Assembly: GCA_022495005.1 (NCBI GenBank) | Contig: JAGYXB010000447.1 | Coordinates: forward strand, 62,001-126,000 | DNA length: 64,000 nucleotides | Direction: 5' to 3' | From: Rhyacophila brunnea | Taxonomy: Eukaryota > Arthropoda > Insecta > Trichoptera > Rhyacophilidae | In this document: piece after piece, positions 1 through 14,700 of the stretch | Position numbering within the stretch: position 1 is the first letter of the stretch | Layout: each line of letters begins with the position of its first letter | Notes under the pieces: generated by a model | Databases searched by the model: none | What the model was told of the DNA's origin: nothing | What the model saw: the letters and a program-made list of their open reading frames with translations, nothing else | Translations under genes and position numbers: made by a program

Positions 1-1437
1 ACACAACAAAATTTAGATAATTGCAAAGGAAGCATAGTAATATTATCTAATTACATAATCTAAATGACAATGTGTCCAACAATCTGTAAATTTTGCAGTA
101 AATATTGATATTCAAAAAAATATTTTTAAAGTCGTCGTTCTAATTTTTTTTGAGAAAAAAGTCATAAGTTTTTCGTTTCACAAGATATTCATAATAATGA
201 CTTCTTCAAAGTATTCTTTTATCTACATGCGCATTATACATTTTATTATATGATGTTAACTTAACAGCACTATTCGGTAAAACATTTATTTAAGCCTGCA
301 ACTGATTCGTAATCGCATTTTGGGATGTGTATTTGTGAATTGTGGCGATATATATTATGTTTAATGATTTATTTAGTATATTATTATGTAAGACTAGAAC
401 TTCATTCTTTGTCATTTCCCGCATAGCACGTGGGTTTTTAAGTTATACTGCACCTTATAATATATTATATATTGTCTTATAATAATGTTCCTTGTAATGG
501 TTTCGTAACAAAATTCTTAGGCTATTGTTTCAGCAAACCAACATTTTAAATATTCATTGCAGGCTCCCGTATTACCATGAAAACAATATGGCATGTTTAC
601 TAAACAAAAAGAAATACTACCGGTAGCACGAAAAATATTTTCACTAACAAAAATAAATTTTAATTGCATAATCTTTGACTTATTAATGAACACAGCATAT
701 GAACATTAAAAAAGTCCTTCTAAACGAGCCTGTTCAAAGACATTTTATTACTGTGGGTCTCACAGTACTGTAACAATTTTAAAAGTGACATATAATTATT
801 TTAAAGAACTTTTGCAATTGAAAAAATTAACAATGATTGGGTATAATTTATTATAAAGTAGTCTTATTACACAATGTTGATTTCAATGAATTGCAAAATA
901 GATGCACAAATGCAATATATTTCAACACAGCAATAAAAAAGTCGCTTTGCATTTTTCAATGAACTAAAAGCTGTAGAGGTTTATAGATACTTAATTATAA
1001 TGCTTTGAGATTTCGAAATAACTTTACACAAAAAATACAGTAAGGATTAATGTATTTGCTTCTAGTACGTAATAATATATAAATATAATAATATTTTATT
1101 ACTCAAGTAGTTTGTTCATAGATTTCATGAACTAAACTTAAAGTTGTTTTGAACATAATATTATGAATTTAGGATTTTTTATTTATTTATATTTTAGCTT
1201 TGTTTTAAACAAGCATAATTTTCAAACTAATATAATGAAGGTAATATGATCATAATTTATATTTAAACTACTAAAAATTATATTTAGACCACTTAAAAAT
1301 AAGTTAATTCTTTCAATTAAAGAAATTTCGGATAAGTTCATTGGCATATTATTTATATTTTTCTCATTTCTCTGTAACTCAGGGATTTCTAACATTTTTT
1401 GTTTCTATACAATTCTAGATTTTTATTATATTTTTAT

Positions 1438-1612
1438 TACCCACAATAACCGAGCGGCTTAATACAATGTCGTGGGTCCAAGGCTATAATCCTGGGTCTG
1501 GAAAATATTATAAATATTGTTTTTCAATGTGTGTTTCGAGTCAGATGGCCCTAATAGGTTGAGAAAGTGGCTTACATATTTGACAAAGGTAAACGACTAT
1601 CTACCCTGTCAT
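1438..1612 (+). mobile_element. tRNA-derived SINE, family A
   Basis: A tRNA-like head with box A-like AACCGAGCGGCTTAA and a decayed box B region ending CCTGGGTCTGG leads into a body ATTGTTTTTCAATGTGTGTTT and GGCCCTAATAGGTTGAG. The same body occurs at 9007-9243 (minus), 27724-27925 and 49166-49322, which defines the family. Mutations in the head make a functional tRNA unlikely. Confidence 0.7.
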
Positions 1613-1679
1613 CATCCTCATGCTTGAGGATCATTATCATTCTCTAATAGGTACTACATTAGTTAGGTGAATTCATTCA

Positions 1680-1880
1680 CTTGGTTACTCCACAGTCCAC
1701 CCCCCTATCAGTGATATCCCTCTAGTGATTTTATTATCCTCTCCAGGTTTTATCATGCGGTAGTGAGGCATTGGTTATGTGTTGTGTCCAGAATGCACTC
1801 TGTACCTACTTGTCGCCAGTACCACATTTCGAATACGTCAAACATTTTCATTTTCATGGCTCCTAATGTCCATACATGAA
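1680..1880 (-). mobile_element. Antisense LINE reverse-transcriptase C-terminal scrap
   Basis: The minus strand reads MKMFDVFEMWYWRQV, followed after frame changes by T-H-N-Q, then N-L-E-R-I-I-K. This follows the order of the post-catalytic part of many non-LTR reverse transcriptases (FEMWCYRR, then TN, then a basic LER segment). There are stops, so this is a decayed fragment. Confidence 0.5.
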
Positions 1881-2386
1881 AATGGAAAACACCAAAAGCT
1901 GCACCAGTCATATATATTTTTTTCTTTTGATATTATAATCTCTATATTTATTCAGGTCAGTCAGTTCATAGTAGTTTTGGCCATTGTCGCTCTACGTCGT
2001 GCCTGGAAATACCACGCACTTACGAGGTTTTGATAATATACATTATTTTCTTGAACAGACCTGCTTTATCTACGATCATAAGATTAATTTTAATGATATT
2101 TAAAGGCAGTTTAGACGATTATAGTAAACGAAAAAAATAACAATATACACCTAGACAGTGATAAATAGTAGTTTCATAGATAAAAACAAAACATTATATC
2201 ATATTGATTTTAATTATACAATTTTAGATAGGTAACTTTAGATCATTATTGGGGTAGATTATAGCTACAATGACCATATTTTATTGGTGGAATAATGGTT
2301 ATATTGATTTTACCTGTGCAATCTAATTCTACATGCCGAACTGTTGAAAGTTTCCATCCAGAATCAAGACAAGAGTTTTATTCTGA

Positions 2387-2411
2387 AACTTGGTTCATGC
2401 TGAACCAAGTT
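2387..2411. repeat. Perfect 11-bp stem hairpin
   Basis: AACTTGGTTCA and its exact reverse complement are separated by three bases (TGC). No T-run follows and no known family is recognised. It may be the tip of a decayed inverted-repeat element. Confidence 0.5.
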
Positions 2412-5294
2412 GGCACCTATTTTCGCTTTGTTTTGAATTTATTACGATCTAAGCAGTTTTAACCCAAACAAAATCCCTCCAAAATCACAGTAGAGTGCTT
2501 TCTTTTTTGTTTTTCATTTCAAAATAAATTCTCTGTCAAAATCCTAAACCTAAATTATCTTTTTATTAAAATAGGGCCTTTTATCTTTGTGTCTACGATA
2601 ATCTTTTCGATTGGCGATGTTTTCGCGGGATTTGCAAAAATAATATATGATTTTTTCAATAAAGGACAAAACTGGATTTAAACCACGCTAAGGCTTAGAT
2701 CATGGAAATATGGTCAGCGTAGATATATAGCCCGAAACATCTTCATAAATAACCCCAATATTACAGAATTAACAAAAAAATATTTAAAAACCTACCTATA
2801 GTACCTTCAGTTTATATTAAATACAATTTTTGTGAAAACGTATCTAATCGATTATTCACATTTATCCAAATTTTCACGCTAAATAGCTACCAAGTTCATA
2901 CAAAGTTTAATGTCGATTTTAAACAAAATCAATTCCCGGTATTATTTAAAGGATTAAATTAATAGTTTCTCAAGCTGTTATTTTATTACTTTATTAATTA
3001 ATAAATATATTACTTTGTGGGTATTATTTTTAGAACATTTCATATTGAAATTATTTTTATTAGTCGAGTTACACATTTAAAAAACACTTCGACGTTTATA
3101 TTGTATTTTTTACCAAGCATCATTTATGGTGGAATCAATTAGTCGGGTCTTCAAGCAAAAATGATATACCTAGTATGTTATAATATAGGTATTTATATAA
3201 TATAATCATAAAAAAAATGCAGTTTTGAGATAACTACACAACTTTCAATCACTATTCAATCCTCTATGCAACGGTAAAACCTATTGTGCCTATTTAATTT
3301 TTATTTTTGAGTCATTCAAAGAAGTATAGTCTTATCGACTTCTAATTTTGCGTATGTATGTGCTAGACCTAGAATAGACTATAGTAAAATTTTTACTGTA
3401 GTTTAGCCGTGGGTCGAAGTTTATTATTTTTAACTTACTACATAGTATTCTACACTGTGAGACGTCAGTTCTATTAATGCTGTTTCAGCAATCTAAGATG
3501 TTATTTTACCAAATTATCTCTACGTCTACAAAATAGTTTATTTACTATTTCATGGCTTTCTTCGGTGTGTATAAAATAATTGGATTCGATTATTTCAAAA
3601 TTATATTTTTCATATACTACAGTCTGGTTCCAGGACAGAGATATAACTACTACAGACATATTCAAATCAGAGTGTTATTTCGTTCTTTTGAATAATGACC
3701 TTCCATTAATTTTCTTTGATATTCAAACAGACTGATGCGAATCCTTTGATTTATCAGGACATCAATCAAAGAGAATGTCAACTCTCTTTCATAATCGTGT
3801 CTTTCGCATTTCCTGTAGCCTTATACGTATCCGCAAGTGAAACTAAATATATCATTCCGTCACTTATTTGAATACGAACGTGACTCGAATCTGTATCATA
3901 TCTGTATCAGTGATATCGACGTACTGTACGGAATAATGGCAACCATGTTTGAATATTTATGAGTACTATTTTAATGATATAGTTTCGGCGAATTCCGTAA
4001 CTAATACGTCACACAAAACATCCTTCTGTATTAGGTATTTACATTATAAAATATAGAGTATTATATTAATAACGCAACTTAATATTATTATAATATCTAT
4101 AGTTCGCTAGCTTCTCATATCGGTCAGTCACTCGTGGCTTAATAACGTAACTATAATAATATATACTACAGTGTGAGTTTCGATAGTTTCGCACGAAAAA
4201 AACACAGTCGGAGGGATGGCAAACAGGAGAAAGTGATACAATAGACTTACATGCGCATATATTCTATACAAAAAACTGCTACCAGCTATCTGCTATCAGA
4301 CGAGGGTGGTTTTTCATATGTTTGTATAGAAGTATTATAATTATTACAATGAGTTAGCCGTCTAAACAGTCAAAACTGTCTCTCGCTCTAAAATTTAGCA
4401 CACAAAGGGATGTGCTGTTAAACATAACACTTTTTGTAACAATTACAACTTACAACTAACTTATATATAATACTAAGTTATAGTGGCACCGATAGCAGTC
4501 TTGTGTATAGAATAAATGCGCTGATGTGAGTAAAATTGACAATAATAATTATAATAATAATGACGTTTGCTCTGCCTAATTCCAGCGCACGAGAGAAAAT
4601 AGTATCTACGCATATTCATGGTTAAACACTAAACAGTTCCTTTATAATTTAATTTCAATTAAACTATACTCTCCATTCCAAACGCACTTCCTCCGCTTTA
4701 CTTTCTCCGAGGACTACCCAAAAACTATTAGAAATTCCAGATTCTTCAGTTCACTACAATCTATATAATATCAGAAATGTATCTTTGAAATAATGTCGAT
4801 ACTCGATAGCCATTATTTTATTTTGAATATCTGGCTTAATATTCTATTCATTTGTTGCTGTATTCAACGAGTTCATAGTCATCCCATACAACTATTTTAA
4901 TAAGGAACTTTTTAAAATTTATATAATATATAAATAGATATTCTTTTTAACACTACAATAAGCCATGGTGCCCAATGGTAGTAGTGTAATGAAATAGTTG
5001 TATGCTCAGTACCTAATAGAAGAGAAACAAACTCAGGGTTTGAGAAAATCACTTACATAATAATATTGTGACCTCATTGACCTCAGCAGTTTTTAATTAG
5101 TAGTTTTTGAATATTGAAATGATAATCAAATTGTGTTAATTTTTGGATATCGGCTTTTATATTTTAAATCAAGATATCAATTAAGTGCTATAATTACAAA
5201 CCTACCCAATTTGATAAGCACTTCAATATGTAAAAACTATTAGTTAATTTCGTTGTAATTAGAAAGGACACCTGTTGTTTAATTAGTAAATCAC

Positions 5295-5410
5295 ATAGAC
5301 GCAAACCCAGTGGATACGGGTTCGAATCCCGTATGGTGTTTTTTTTTTTAAATTATTTTTTTGGTATGTATGTATCTGAGGTATTTTCAAATTATGTGTG
5401 TTCAATTACG
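5295..5410 (+). mobile_element. tRNA-derived SINE, family C, next to exon 1
   Basis: A box B-like GGGTTCGAATCCCGTATGG is followed by a long T-run and then a tail ending TTTTCAAATTATGTGTGTTC. The same order (box B, G-G-T-G-T, T-run, tail) occurs on the minus strand at 41400-41575. The tail end lies about 15 bp upstream of the exon 1 acceptor, so the T-rich SINE body may serve as the polypyrimidine context of that splice site. Confidence 0.65.
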
Positions 5411-5425
5411 TCGTTATTTATACAG

Positions 5426-5720
5426 ATATCCAGTAAGCCACACATCCGCTATCCACGCCAGACCTCGGACGTCCGAAAGCAACCGGTCTACAGCTCCTCC
5501 CAGCCATTTCCCTGCTGGACACCATACTCCAACAGCAATAACACAATACATGGGATCCCTCCAAGAGGTTACATCACGGCGACGTCAGTGCATGCGCTGC
5601 AGCCGAGTGATATTTCGGTGATTGGGGCGATGGGGGATTCACTGGTCGCTGGGAATGGGGCCCTCGACGAGTGGGCACTCGGTGCCATTTTCGAGTATAG
5701 AGGAGTCTCTTGGGCGGCAG
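5426..5720 (+). CDS. PLB1-like exon with catalytic GDSL serine
   Basis: The acceptor follows TTTATACAG and the donor is GCAG|GTGAGT. The exon gives 98 codons plus one base (phase 1 out). Residues 1-60 are a proline- and serine-rich lead-in with F-P-C near residues 28-30, typical of the start of the PLB lipase unit. Then comes [20 protein letters not shown] with Ser72 next (codon 5639-5641), which is block I of the SGNH fold. The exon ends in [11 protein letters not shown], matching the family's YRG-x-SW-x-x-G. A second possible acceptor eight bases downstream (after CCAG at 5433) would remove under three residues. The open frame runs back to an ATG at 5333, but that stretch is SINE and polypyrimidine tract, so I do not take it as the start. 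Confidence 0.9.
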
Positions 5721-8700
5721 GTGAGTTATCATATTTCAAATTTGTAGTAAATTAGTAAAAAGATGATGTTTAATATATGTTTAATAGATTTTAGTGAATG
5801 ACATAACAGAAATATTTATAACAATACACATGACGTGTTGAAATAAATAAAATAAAATTTGCTAAATATTATAATAGGCATTAACGAGAGCAAGGGAGTG
5901 GTGGAAACAACGACACTTGGCTAGTAAATTTTATACAGAAACATTGAACATACATAATTTTGAAAACACTAGAAAAAATATATTTTTTTAAAAAATACGA
6001 CGACGAATGATGTAGGTATTATATTCCGAAAGTATTTTTTTTATAAATAATATCTATTTATTTATTACTACTTATTATATAAATACAAGTGAATATCAAT
6101 TGAAAGAGGCGTACTAGTGTAGTAAAAAGAGCAACGTTATAAACCGTATACTCTACGTCGTAAATGACCAATTCCAGTATAATGTTCTCACGTAATAATA
6201 TATTTTGATTATCAAAAGAAATGTTTATATTTTAATAGTTTTCTAACGTAAATTTAAAAGTAAAAAGTCCCCCTTTTCCCTTATGGCTACAATGATACCG
6301 AGAATCACATTATATCAGAATTTTCTTTAAAGTGTGACATCATGTATGGATAAGCCCTTATTTTGTAACAGATTCGAATATTTTTATTTCCGGACTATTT
6401 TTATCAATTGTCTATCAATGTATAAAATATAATATATAATATAATACAGTGGTATTTTTATATAAAGTCGTATACGTCACCACGGTCGTTTCTGGAATTA
6501 AAATCCGCCCCTTAATCCGCTACTATATTTCCCGTGCCCATAATTCAGTGTGTGTTCGATATCGCGTAGAGTTTTATTAACATTAAAATGCGTGATCCTT
6601 TGCGGAACCAGATGAAGATTTTGAATGTAGAATTATTGTGAGGAGGAGAAACAGAAAAAAGAAGCTTTTTTCAATAGTGTCAGAGATAGAGTATCTGCTA
6701 TGGTAAGTCAACACGCAAAGAGCACGTGACGTAATAATAGGTATAAGCGTGCAAGACCCACGTAAAGTAACAGTGTCAGTGCATGCAGTGTTGTGACGTA
6801 AAAGACTTAATAGAAAAGTTGGAATGTATCTACGTACGAATCAATTTATTAATTATCGAAGAAAAGAAAAGAAACCTGACGTAAGATAATGTGTTCATGA
6901 ATTTCTATAGTTATTAATATATTAATCTGAATTTAAAAAAACTGGAATAACTTGTTTTGTTATCATAGTGGGTCAATATAATATGTAATATAATGTATAC
7001 TTGGCCGTCGTCTACCAGTGATTTAGTGCAGTGTTTCTCAATCGCTGATCCGTAGAATTTTGCTACCGGTCCGAACAAAATAGTCGCCCATTTTAAAAAT
7101 GCTTATGCTAAAAATTATTATTATATTTTGTCTTAATTTAAAAATAAGATACGTAATTAGGATGCGTTTAAAAAGAAGCTAGCTCTTTGGGATAGTCCGA
7201 TACATAGAGAAAATGTTTACTATGAAAGATTTTTTTATTCCTGGCCACGTTAACCGGAAAGGTATTTTAAGTAATATAATAAGTCAACATGCGTTATTTT
7301 AAAAGTTTAAATCACCATTACTCTGAGAATGAAGACAATCTATCCATTAATAACCCATTTGTGTGCGCTTAATACTCGAGAAATTGGAAACCTGATCGAG
7401 TTGTCTCTTAATGTCCAGACATAGCTTATATAAATATTGTCTATATCTATTTTACAAAGTCATCAAGTTGTTGTCCGAATTTTCAATTAGCTATTCATGT
7501 GAGAAAATTTTATCGGCCACTAACAAAACAAGAAAACCGCAAACAGTAGAGGTGGGACAAACTGGTGACAGTATTTCCAACTCACCTCTAGCAAACAGCG
7601 CTTTGTATCACTATTATATGAAAATGCAGCAGCAGATTTCGCACTCATTTTGTAAAACTAAGTATTGAATTATGAAAATTCCGGTCAGCTTATAATTATT
7701 TCAATAAATAAAAGATTTTTTTTTTCATTCGCTATTAGACTATTACAAATATTTGTTATAATATTATAAAATTAATTAACGTAATATGATATATATCACT
7801 AAACTTATATATATGTACATACAACAGTTTAGTGGTCCGCAAAATATTTCTCCTATTTTCAACGGTTCGCTTGGTCTACTATTGTAGTAAAGGTGATATG
7901 AAAAACTTAGGATATGTTTCAAAAACTCAAAATAATATCTTTTTTATCTGCTTATTGTATACTATTGCATGACAAGATTTGTCTAATGACTATCTCTTCT
8001 TAAAGTATTATGTACCTAATACATTCAAAGTTAAGGTTTTTGACACAGCTTTAATATGATTTGTTTATTAATCTATAAAATAATTTATTTTTTCAGTGGT
8101 GTAGGTTGACTTTTGCTTTTTTGGGTGTAGCCGAATATAAATTATAATATAAACCTACTATTTACTACAATATATCGTCTATTTCTTGTATTAGTTAATT
8201 CAATCTTAGCGGATGGAGTAGCATCATATGTGGTATTTCGGTGGTAGTTTTGAGATATTCAAAAAATATTTACGTAATATATAATTATAAAATTAATACA
8301 TATTTTTGTACATTATTGATTATTTCTGGGGATGTTTTTCACATACAGCATACCTAACATTATATTATGGACCGCACGGCATGAATGTCCTAACCTAACC
8401 CCAGTGCTTTTAAACGCGCATATTATCACGAGTGTCCTCTCGAAAATATACATAACTATTTTAGAGATAATAAATTTAAAATCTTTTATCGCATGAATAA
8501 AGTAGGTCAATAATTAAAAAAAAAAGACTTTGTTTCAGAACCATTCAACACGAGTTGTTTGGAATTCTTAGAAATAAAATGTTAAGAGTATGTAGGTACA
8601 TAACGAGGGCTTAGTGTCAAACAACACTATCTACAAAAGTGCAACTTTACAGGAGAGCCAAAAATCGTTATTTTAGATTCTTGTAACTCAACAAGGGAAA

Positions 8701-11700
8701 TGTTTATTTAAACCTAATGTTAATATTTTATAATTTATTGTGTATTGTACATTTATCTTGCTTATGATGATGTTAAAATTTATAGGGATAGTTTAAAAAA
8801 AATATGAAAACAAGGGTAACGTATGTAGTTAGCGTTAAACTTTACTGACGATTTAATAAGAAATTAGAAAAGATTGACATAACGTTGTTTGACTATCATG
8901 TAGCCGTAAATGTAAAATAACGTTATCTCAAAAAAAAAACACTTTTTTGTAGATAACGTTGTCTGACTTTAAGCGCTCGATAATAACAAATTAATTAATA
9001 TTTATTTTCGACCACGTCCGATCCTAATAAGATCATAAATGGGCCTCCACAGAGTGGAGGTTTATGTTAAGATTTTCTTTTTACGATAAATGGATGTCAG
9101 CCACTTGCTCAACTTATTAGGTCCATACCCTGACTCAAACACAAATATATTAACAATATGTGTATTTTTCAGACCCACGATTTGAACCTGGGACCCACGA
9201 TGCTATATGCCGATGCTTAAGCCACGAGGCTATCGCGGGTGTATTTCTTAATAAACCCATACTATTCCCCATTCCTTAAAAAAATCTCTCAATTTAATTA
9301 TATTACTACCTTTCCTAAATTAAATAAATCTTTTTCTACATGTCACTACAGCATTAATAATAATTTTACCATAAACTTAACCTAAAATTTGGATAAATAC
9401 GAAGCCGTGAGTCACGGGTTAAAACTAGCAACTGGTCAAAAAATGTTATTGTACAATGTATCTTTAATCATATAAGAACCCAATAGGTTAGGCGAATAGC
9501 CAACAACTGTTCTTAGTAAAAAAGGAATGCTAATACAATTTCTCCTTTATGGTGTCCCATATTATGTGCTTAGAATCAAATACGGTAAATATTTATTTAA
9601 TTACGGTACACATTAAATGATTCTTTTTTAAAAGATCTGAATAATTATTTACCTCCATGGAACAGGCAGTTTTCACCACTACTTAAGACGTATTTATTAC
9701 TATTATATGTCTCATCCAGTTTCAGCATCATAAGAAAACCCAAAACACGTCATAAATTTGTAGTACGACCATAATCTTGCAAAACAATAAACTTACGAAT
9801 TATATAGCGTTTGTTGCAATTTACGGTATGACCTGCTTTTGTTTTGCAAAAGCACCCACATCATAATGTAGCCGTAAACACAAAAATTAACGACTGGTGA
9901 CTGGAATCTCCTAATGTGGTACAAACTAACAGAATATTTTTTTCCAATGACCGAATAATGGTGAAATTATGCTAATCTGTCTGATGCGGAATAATTTCAA
10001 GAACGTGACTACTTATTATATAATAAACGTGGAAACATGATGCATCTTTTGCCAATTTTATAAATCTGATTGCCTACGAAGATTTATGGTTATATCTAAA
10101 AACCAATATATTGTGCTACTTCAATAATAAAACAGCTAGCTTCTTTTTATAAAAATATCTAAGAATTTTCTAATCGGAATATTACGATAAATATACACTG
10201 TTGTCAGAAAACATTTATTAATTGCAACATAGTAAATAAATTTGTTATGTCATATGCAGTAGGTATATGGAAGCAGTGGTGGGATTCAGCTGGTGACTAA
10301 AATTTCCTGGGTTTGCCAAACCAGTCCTCATACCTTTCAGAATTTGTATAAATTTTCTGCAAATGGAATCGAAGTCACAGTTTACGGAAAACGCCGATTT
10401 TTTTAATGAAATCAATAAACCGTTTCATTAAAAAATCGATATCAACGATCTAATCAAATCTATTTTGAAAATATGCTGAGAAATCGACAAAATAACGAGA
10501 TTCCAAGATTTTTTCAAAGGCCATTCATATTATTTAGTACCATTAGAGACTTAAGGCTATACCTCAGTTGAGGCATGGTCTAAAAAGATTGTGGCTAGGC
10601 GATGCGCGGATTGCGGGTCGCGGGTGCAAATGACGCATGCCGACCGAAATATAATATTTTGTCATATAAATCCAACATGCGTCCATTTAATGTTCTATTA
10701 GTAACGATAATAATATATTCATTGACATGTTTTCTTTTTAAAGTAAATGGGTAACGTTTTTAGTCATATTTACACGATTGAAGAATTAATACCCCCGTCG
10801 CCATCGCAAAACAAATTGACGTATTCACACCTCCACGTTCGCTCTCAAACTGCCAGCGAATCCAAAATTTCGTCGCGCCTATAGTTGAAAATTATTTGCC
10901 GTTTCACTGAAGTATCGCCTTAAGGGTTTTCTTCAATATTATATTATTCAGATGAAGCTGCCGTACTATTCAAAATAATATGAAGAATAATTTGAAAACT
11001 TACTCTTAATTTGATATCATGGGGATAAAATGCATTTTTAGGATTAATATGATCTATTATGCATAATCTTTTATGGTTACATGATATACGTTAGATATGT
11101 CCAAAGCATCGATTGCGACCAACCGGTTGATCGCGGAATACATTTTGGTAGATCGTACCCGATCGTAGGAATTGAGTTGTGAAAATGTAAAAAACTGTAT
11201 ACATTCAGTTGATATAATATTATTAGAATATAATGAATTATTTGAGATTTCTAAGGGGAAGCATAACCAATTTCTATTTTTATTTCTTGAGTACTTCACT
11301 ATCAAATAATATACCACGAGGGAGTCCACGTGGCCTCGTCGTATTGCTTGATTTGTGTTGCATCACTCACGGCCTGTGTGCAGCAGTGAGGGAAAAAGAA
11401 CATGTGAATTCCCGCGTTTTAAACTAATGGGTAGTTTCCCCACATCTTTGCGTTGTAGAATCTTTGCACAATCGGGAAAATAATTGGACGATAGGTTTAA
11501 TGGGTGTCCATAAGTAGACCAAAACTTATAATATTCACGGCGAATGGGAAATTCAATATTTGTTTATGACTGTGAAAGACATAGGTTGTTGTTCAATCTT
11601 TAATGCGCCAGTATCTTCTGTTAAGACTCGTTCAAGTTTAATAATGACGATTGAGACTGAGATTACTGCCAGTTCCGATAATGAAGCCTACTTAAGTTGG

Positions 11701-14700
11701 ACATTCCTGGTATACGTGAATATCTATAGAACGGAAACTGGGTAGTTAAAAATGATTTGAATGGAATAGTACAAAATTTACGTCAATTATAATGTAAAGT
11801 ACTTAATATATTATTTTACTCTGGATTGAAACAAGTGTCACATGAAATTTTAAATTTATATGGACACTGAATATTTAAATATTACATAACCTTATGTATA
11901 GAAATGCTTATGGTGTGTTTTAATATTCAAATGCGGATATATTTTCTAATAAATTAATTTACTGTCATCTAGAAAAATTTCATAACCATACACATCAATA
12001 TTCGCAACCTAATCAATATTATGTATATTTTGCAAAAAAAATCAGACTTACCGCAACCAGTCGAATCATATGATATGTGTAAATAATATTTGATGTTTTT
12101 CGGTATGTTTCCATAAATAAAATAAATTTTAATATTATTATACGTGTTGAGGCAGTGGGGACACAAGGAATTCAAGAAAATTAATTACCAAGATGACTAA
12201 ATTGACTTAAGATGTGATATTGTATATGATAAAATATGTATTAATAAAAAACAACATTAATAGTGTTAGTTTTTATATTTTTTAAATACAATTTTCACAA
12301 TTTATATTAAAGTTCAATGACCGGTTTTATTATACAATATTGTGATAGATTGATAATATTTTAAAACGAGATCGGTCTTAGGGGTATTTTGGAATATTTT
12401 CAATAATTAACAAAAAAATGTGTTTATTATGTCTGTCGACATGTATGTTAAATAATTACTTCTAATATTATGCAGTTGTGAATTCTATATAACTATTTGC
12501 AATACTCTATGGTAGTGTTTCATAGTAACTATTATTGATGTTAAAATATTTTTGATGTTTTTTAGGCTTGTAAAATAATGTAGATTCCTTTGATGAGAGT
12601 ATTTTAGGAGACATGGGATATCTTACTTAGTTAAAAACATCCAAAATAGATTTTAAGTTTCTATATCATAATAATAATATTATTATTATATAATATATAT
12701 AGGTAGCAATAGCGTAGGGTGGAGGTAGACTGTTAAGATCCGACATAAATAGTGCACATTCAACTTTGTTAGTCACACGTAATTGTTTTTATTAAACTTA
12801 GACTTCAATTTACAGATGGTGTTGTTTTTTTTTTAAATCAATTTAACTCTGCCAAAACCAAACCATAATAGTTTTGGTATATTTTGGGTGACATGATAAA
12901 ATTGTGCACACTTTTTCATTCATACTGATTTGTTTTCGTTGGAATAAGAATACATATTTCACATATTGTGGGTTTATTTATTTTTTAATTCATCAAGCTT
13001 TGCCAAACCATAATCAATAAAAAATATTCTCCAATCTATAAAATATCTAAAATTATGGATGGTTTAATGGCATCATTTTAGATAAGTATTTTATGGATAA
13101 ACGAATATTTTTTGAGTATCATGGCTTGGATTAGGAAGGATTTAATTGAATTTTAAAAATTAATAAAAACTACGAGTATCTACAAGTCATTGTAGTTCAA
13201 TGAAAAGAAATACGTTTGACTGTCAAAGTTTAGTGTGCGCTATTTATGTCGGATCTCAACAGCCTACCTACATCCTTCGCAACTGATAGCTAGGTATTAC
13301 CTACAGTCATATTTTCGCAAACAAATTATACAATTGTTTGTAAGCTGTTACCTCTATGCAAATGCATGTGAACACATATTTTTATAAACCGTTTGTTCAC
13401 ACAAAAAATATCACTGGAAAATTAAATGCAGTTTAAATAGTTTACATTGTAGAAATTTGCGCGATTTAATCAAAACAATACTACTAGAATACGTATTGCT
13501 ACTACCAGTGAAAATGTATAAAACCTGCAAACGTGCCTATACTTGTTTGTTTGTCACTGCATCATTTATACACGTTGATCATCCACGGTGGAATACTCAA
13601 ATGGGTGTATATATAAAAAAACCTTTGGAAACAGTTTTTAATCAATGTCTGCATGCAGATTTATATACCAGACATATATTTATATATATATATATATAAG
13701 TAAAACCATTCTTACGCAAGAAGTCCGTTTAGCTTAAATATAGTATAATATATTCTGCACTTGGCTTAGTTGTGCTCTCTAATGGACAATTAAAATATAC
13801 CGAGACCAGTTTTTACACTTCTAACTTTGAGTATAAAATAAATCCGCGTATAAATCTTTTTTATCGTAATATGAATATTATATGTTAACGTGAACACCAT
13901 GCCATACTAATTTATACACAATCTAGTTGTCACTTGACGTGTCCCAGAGCTTTCAGTCCCTCAATACAATACACACAGAAAGAACTTTGAAAACTTTGTA
14001 AATATAATAAATGACAAGAAAAATTTCATAACCTTGAAATAATTTTGATATACAAGTAGAAAATAATTGTCATTATTTTGAGCTAATTTTGTTATCTCAC
14101 AGTTGTCAGTTATAATATAAATGTTTAATACTACCTATATGGCATAAGGCCACAATATAATGATAATATTATTACGATTGTCTATTAGACGTGCGTAATA
14201 ATATACTCGTAACGTCACAATAATTCTCATTCACGCGCTGTTAACCATATCACGTTAACCACATATTTAACCGTATAAAAAGAAGTTAAATGTAAATAGT
14301 AAAGTATTTATAGTAATAGTATAGTATTGGATATTATTTTGAAATATGTGGTTACATAGTTACAAGATAAACATGGATAATGTTTGTTTTGAAATAAAGT
14401 TATTGGCAAGTTTATTATGAAGGCTTATTATTATTTGGGTGGTTCACAATAATTATGGATCAAGTCCATCAAAATAGATCCTGAAATATTTGGTCCTAAA
14501 GTTAAAACTCCTTTTGTAAAATTAAGGAATGTTTTCACTGTATAATACGTACTATTTTTTGGTAGTACATGGATCAATTTAAATAAATAGTCGAAACATA
14601 AAGTATATTCAGGCTTTATTAATATTAGCAAATTAATGTTCTTTTTATACTGCTGAAGGAACCTGTCAAAATGGACATGATTCCCATTCAATTGGATCTC

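Larger units (their letters stand above)
1..5425. other. 5' flank or upstream intron of the lipase gene
   Basis: AT-rich DNA with no host coding segment that I can support. It must contain or precede the missing signal-peptide exon, but no ATG followed by a hydrophobic stretch and a phase-0 donor stood out. Repeats seen are a tRNA-derived SINE at about 1438-1612, an antisense LINE scrap at about 1680-1880, an 11-bp stem hairpin at 2387-2411, another 11-bp inverted pair at 4262-4272 and 4321-4331, and a SINE just before exon 1. No core promoter could be assigned. Confidence 0.6.

Noticed and set aside
5333..5425. ATG at 5333 as the start of the lipase
   Set aside because: The codons from 5333 are SINE T-run and splice-acceptor context. 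They do not give a sensible signal peptide followed by family sequence.
10272..10335. hAT-type end (CAGTGGTGGGATTCAGC)
   Set aside because: It resembles a known hAT end, but no partner end or transposase was found, so it was not listed as an element.
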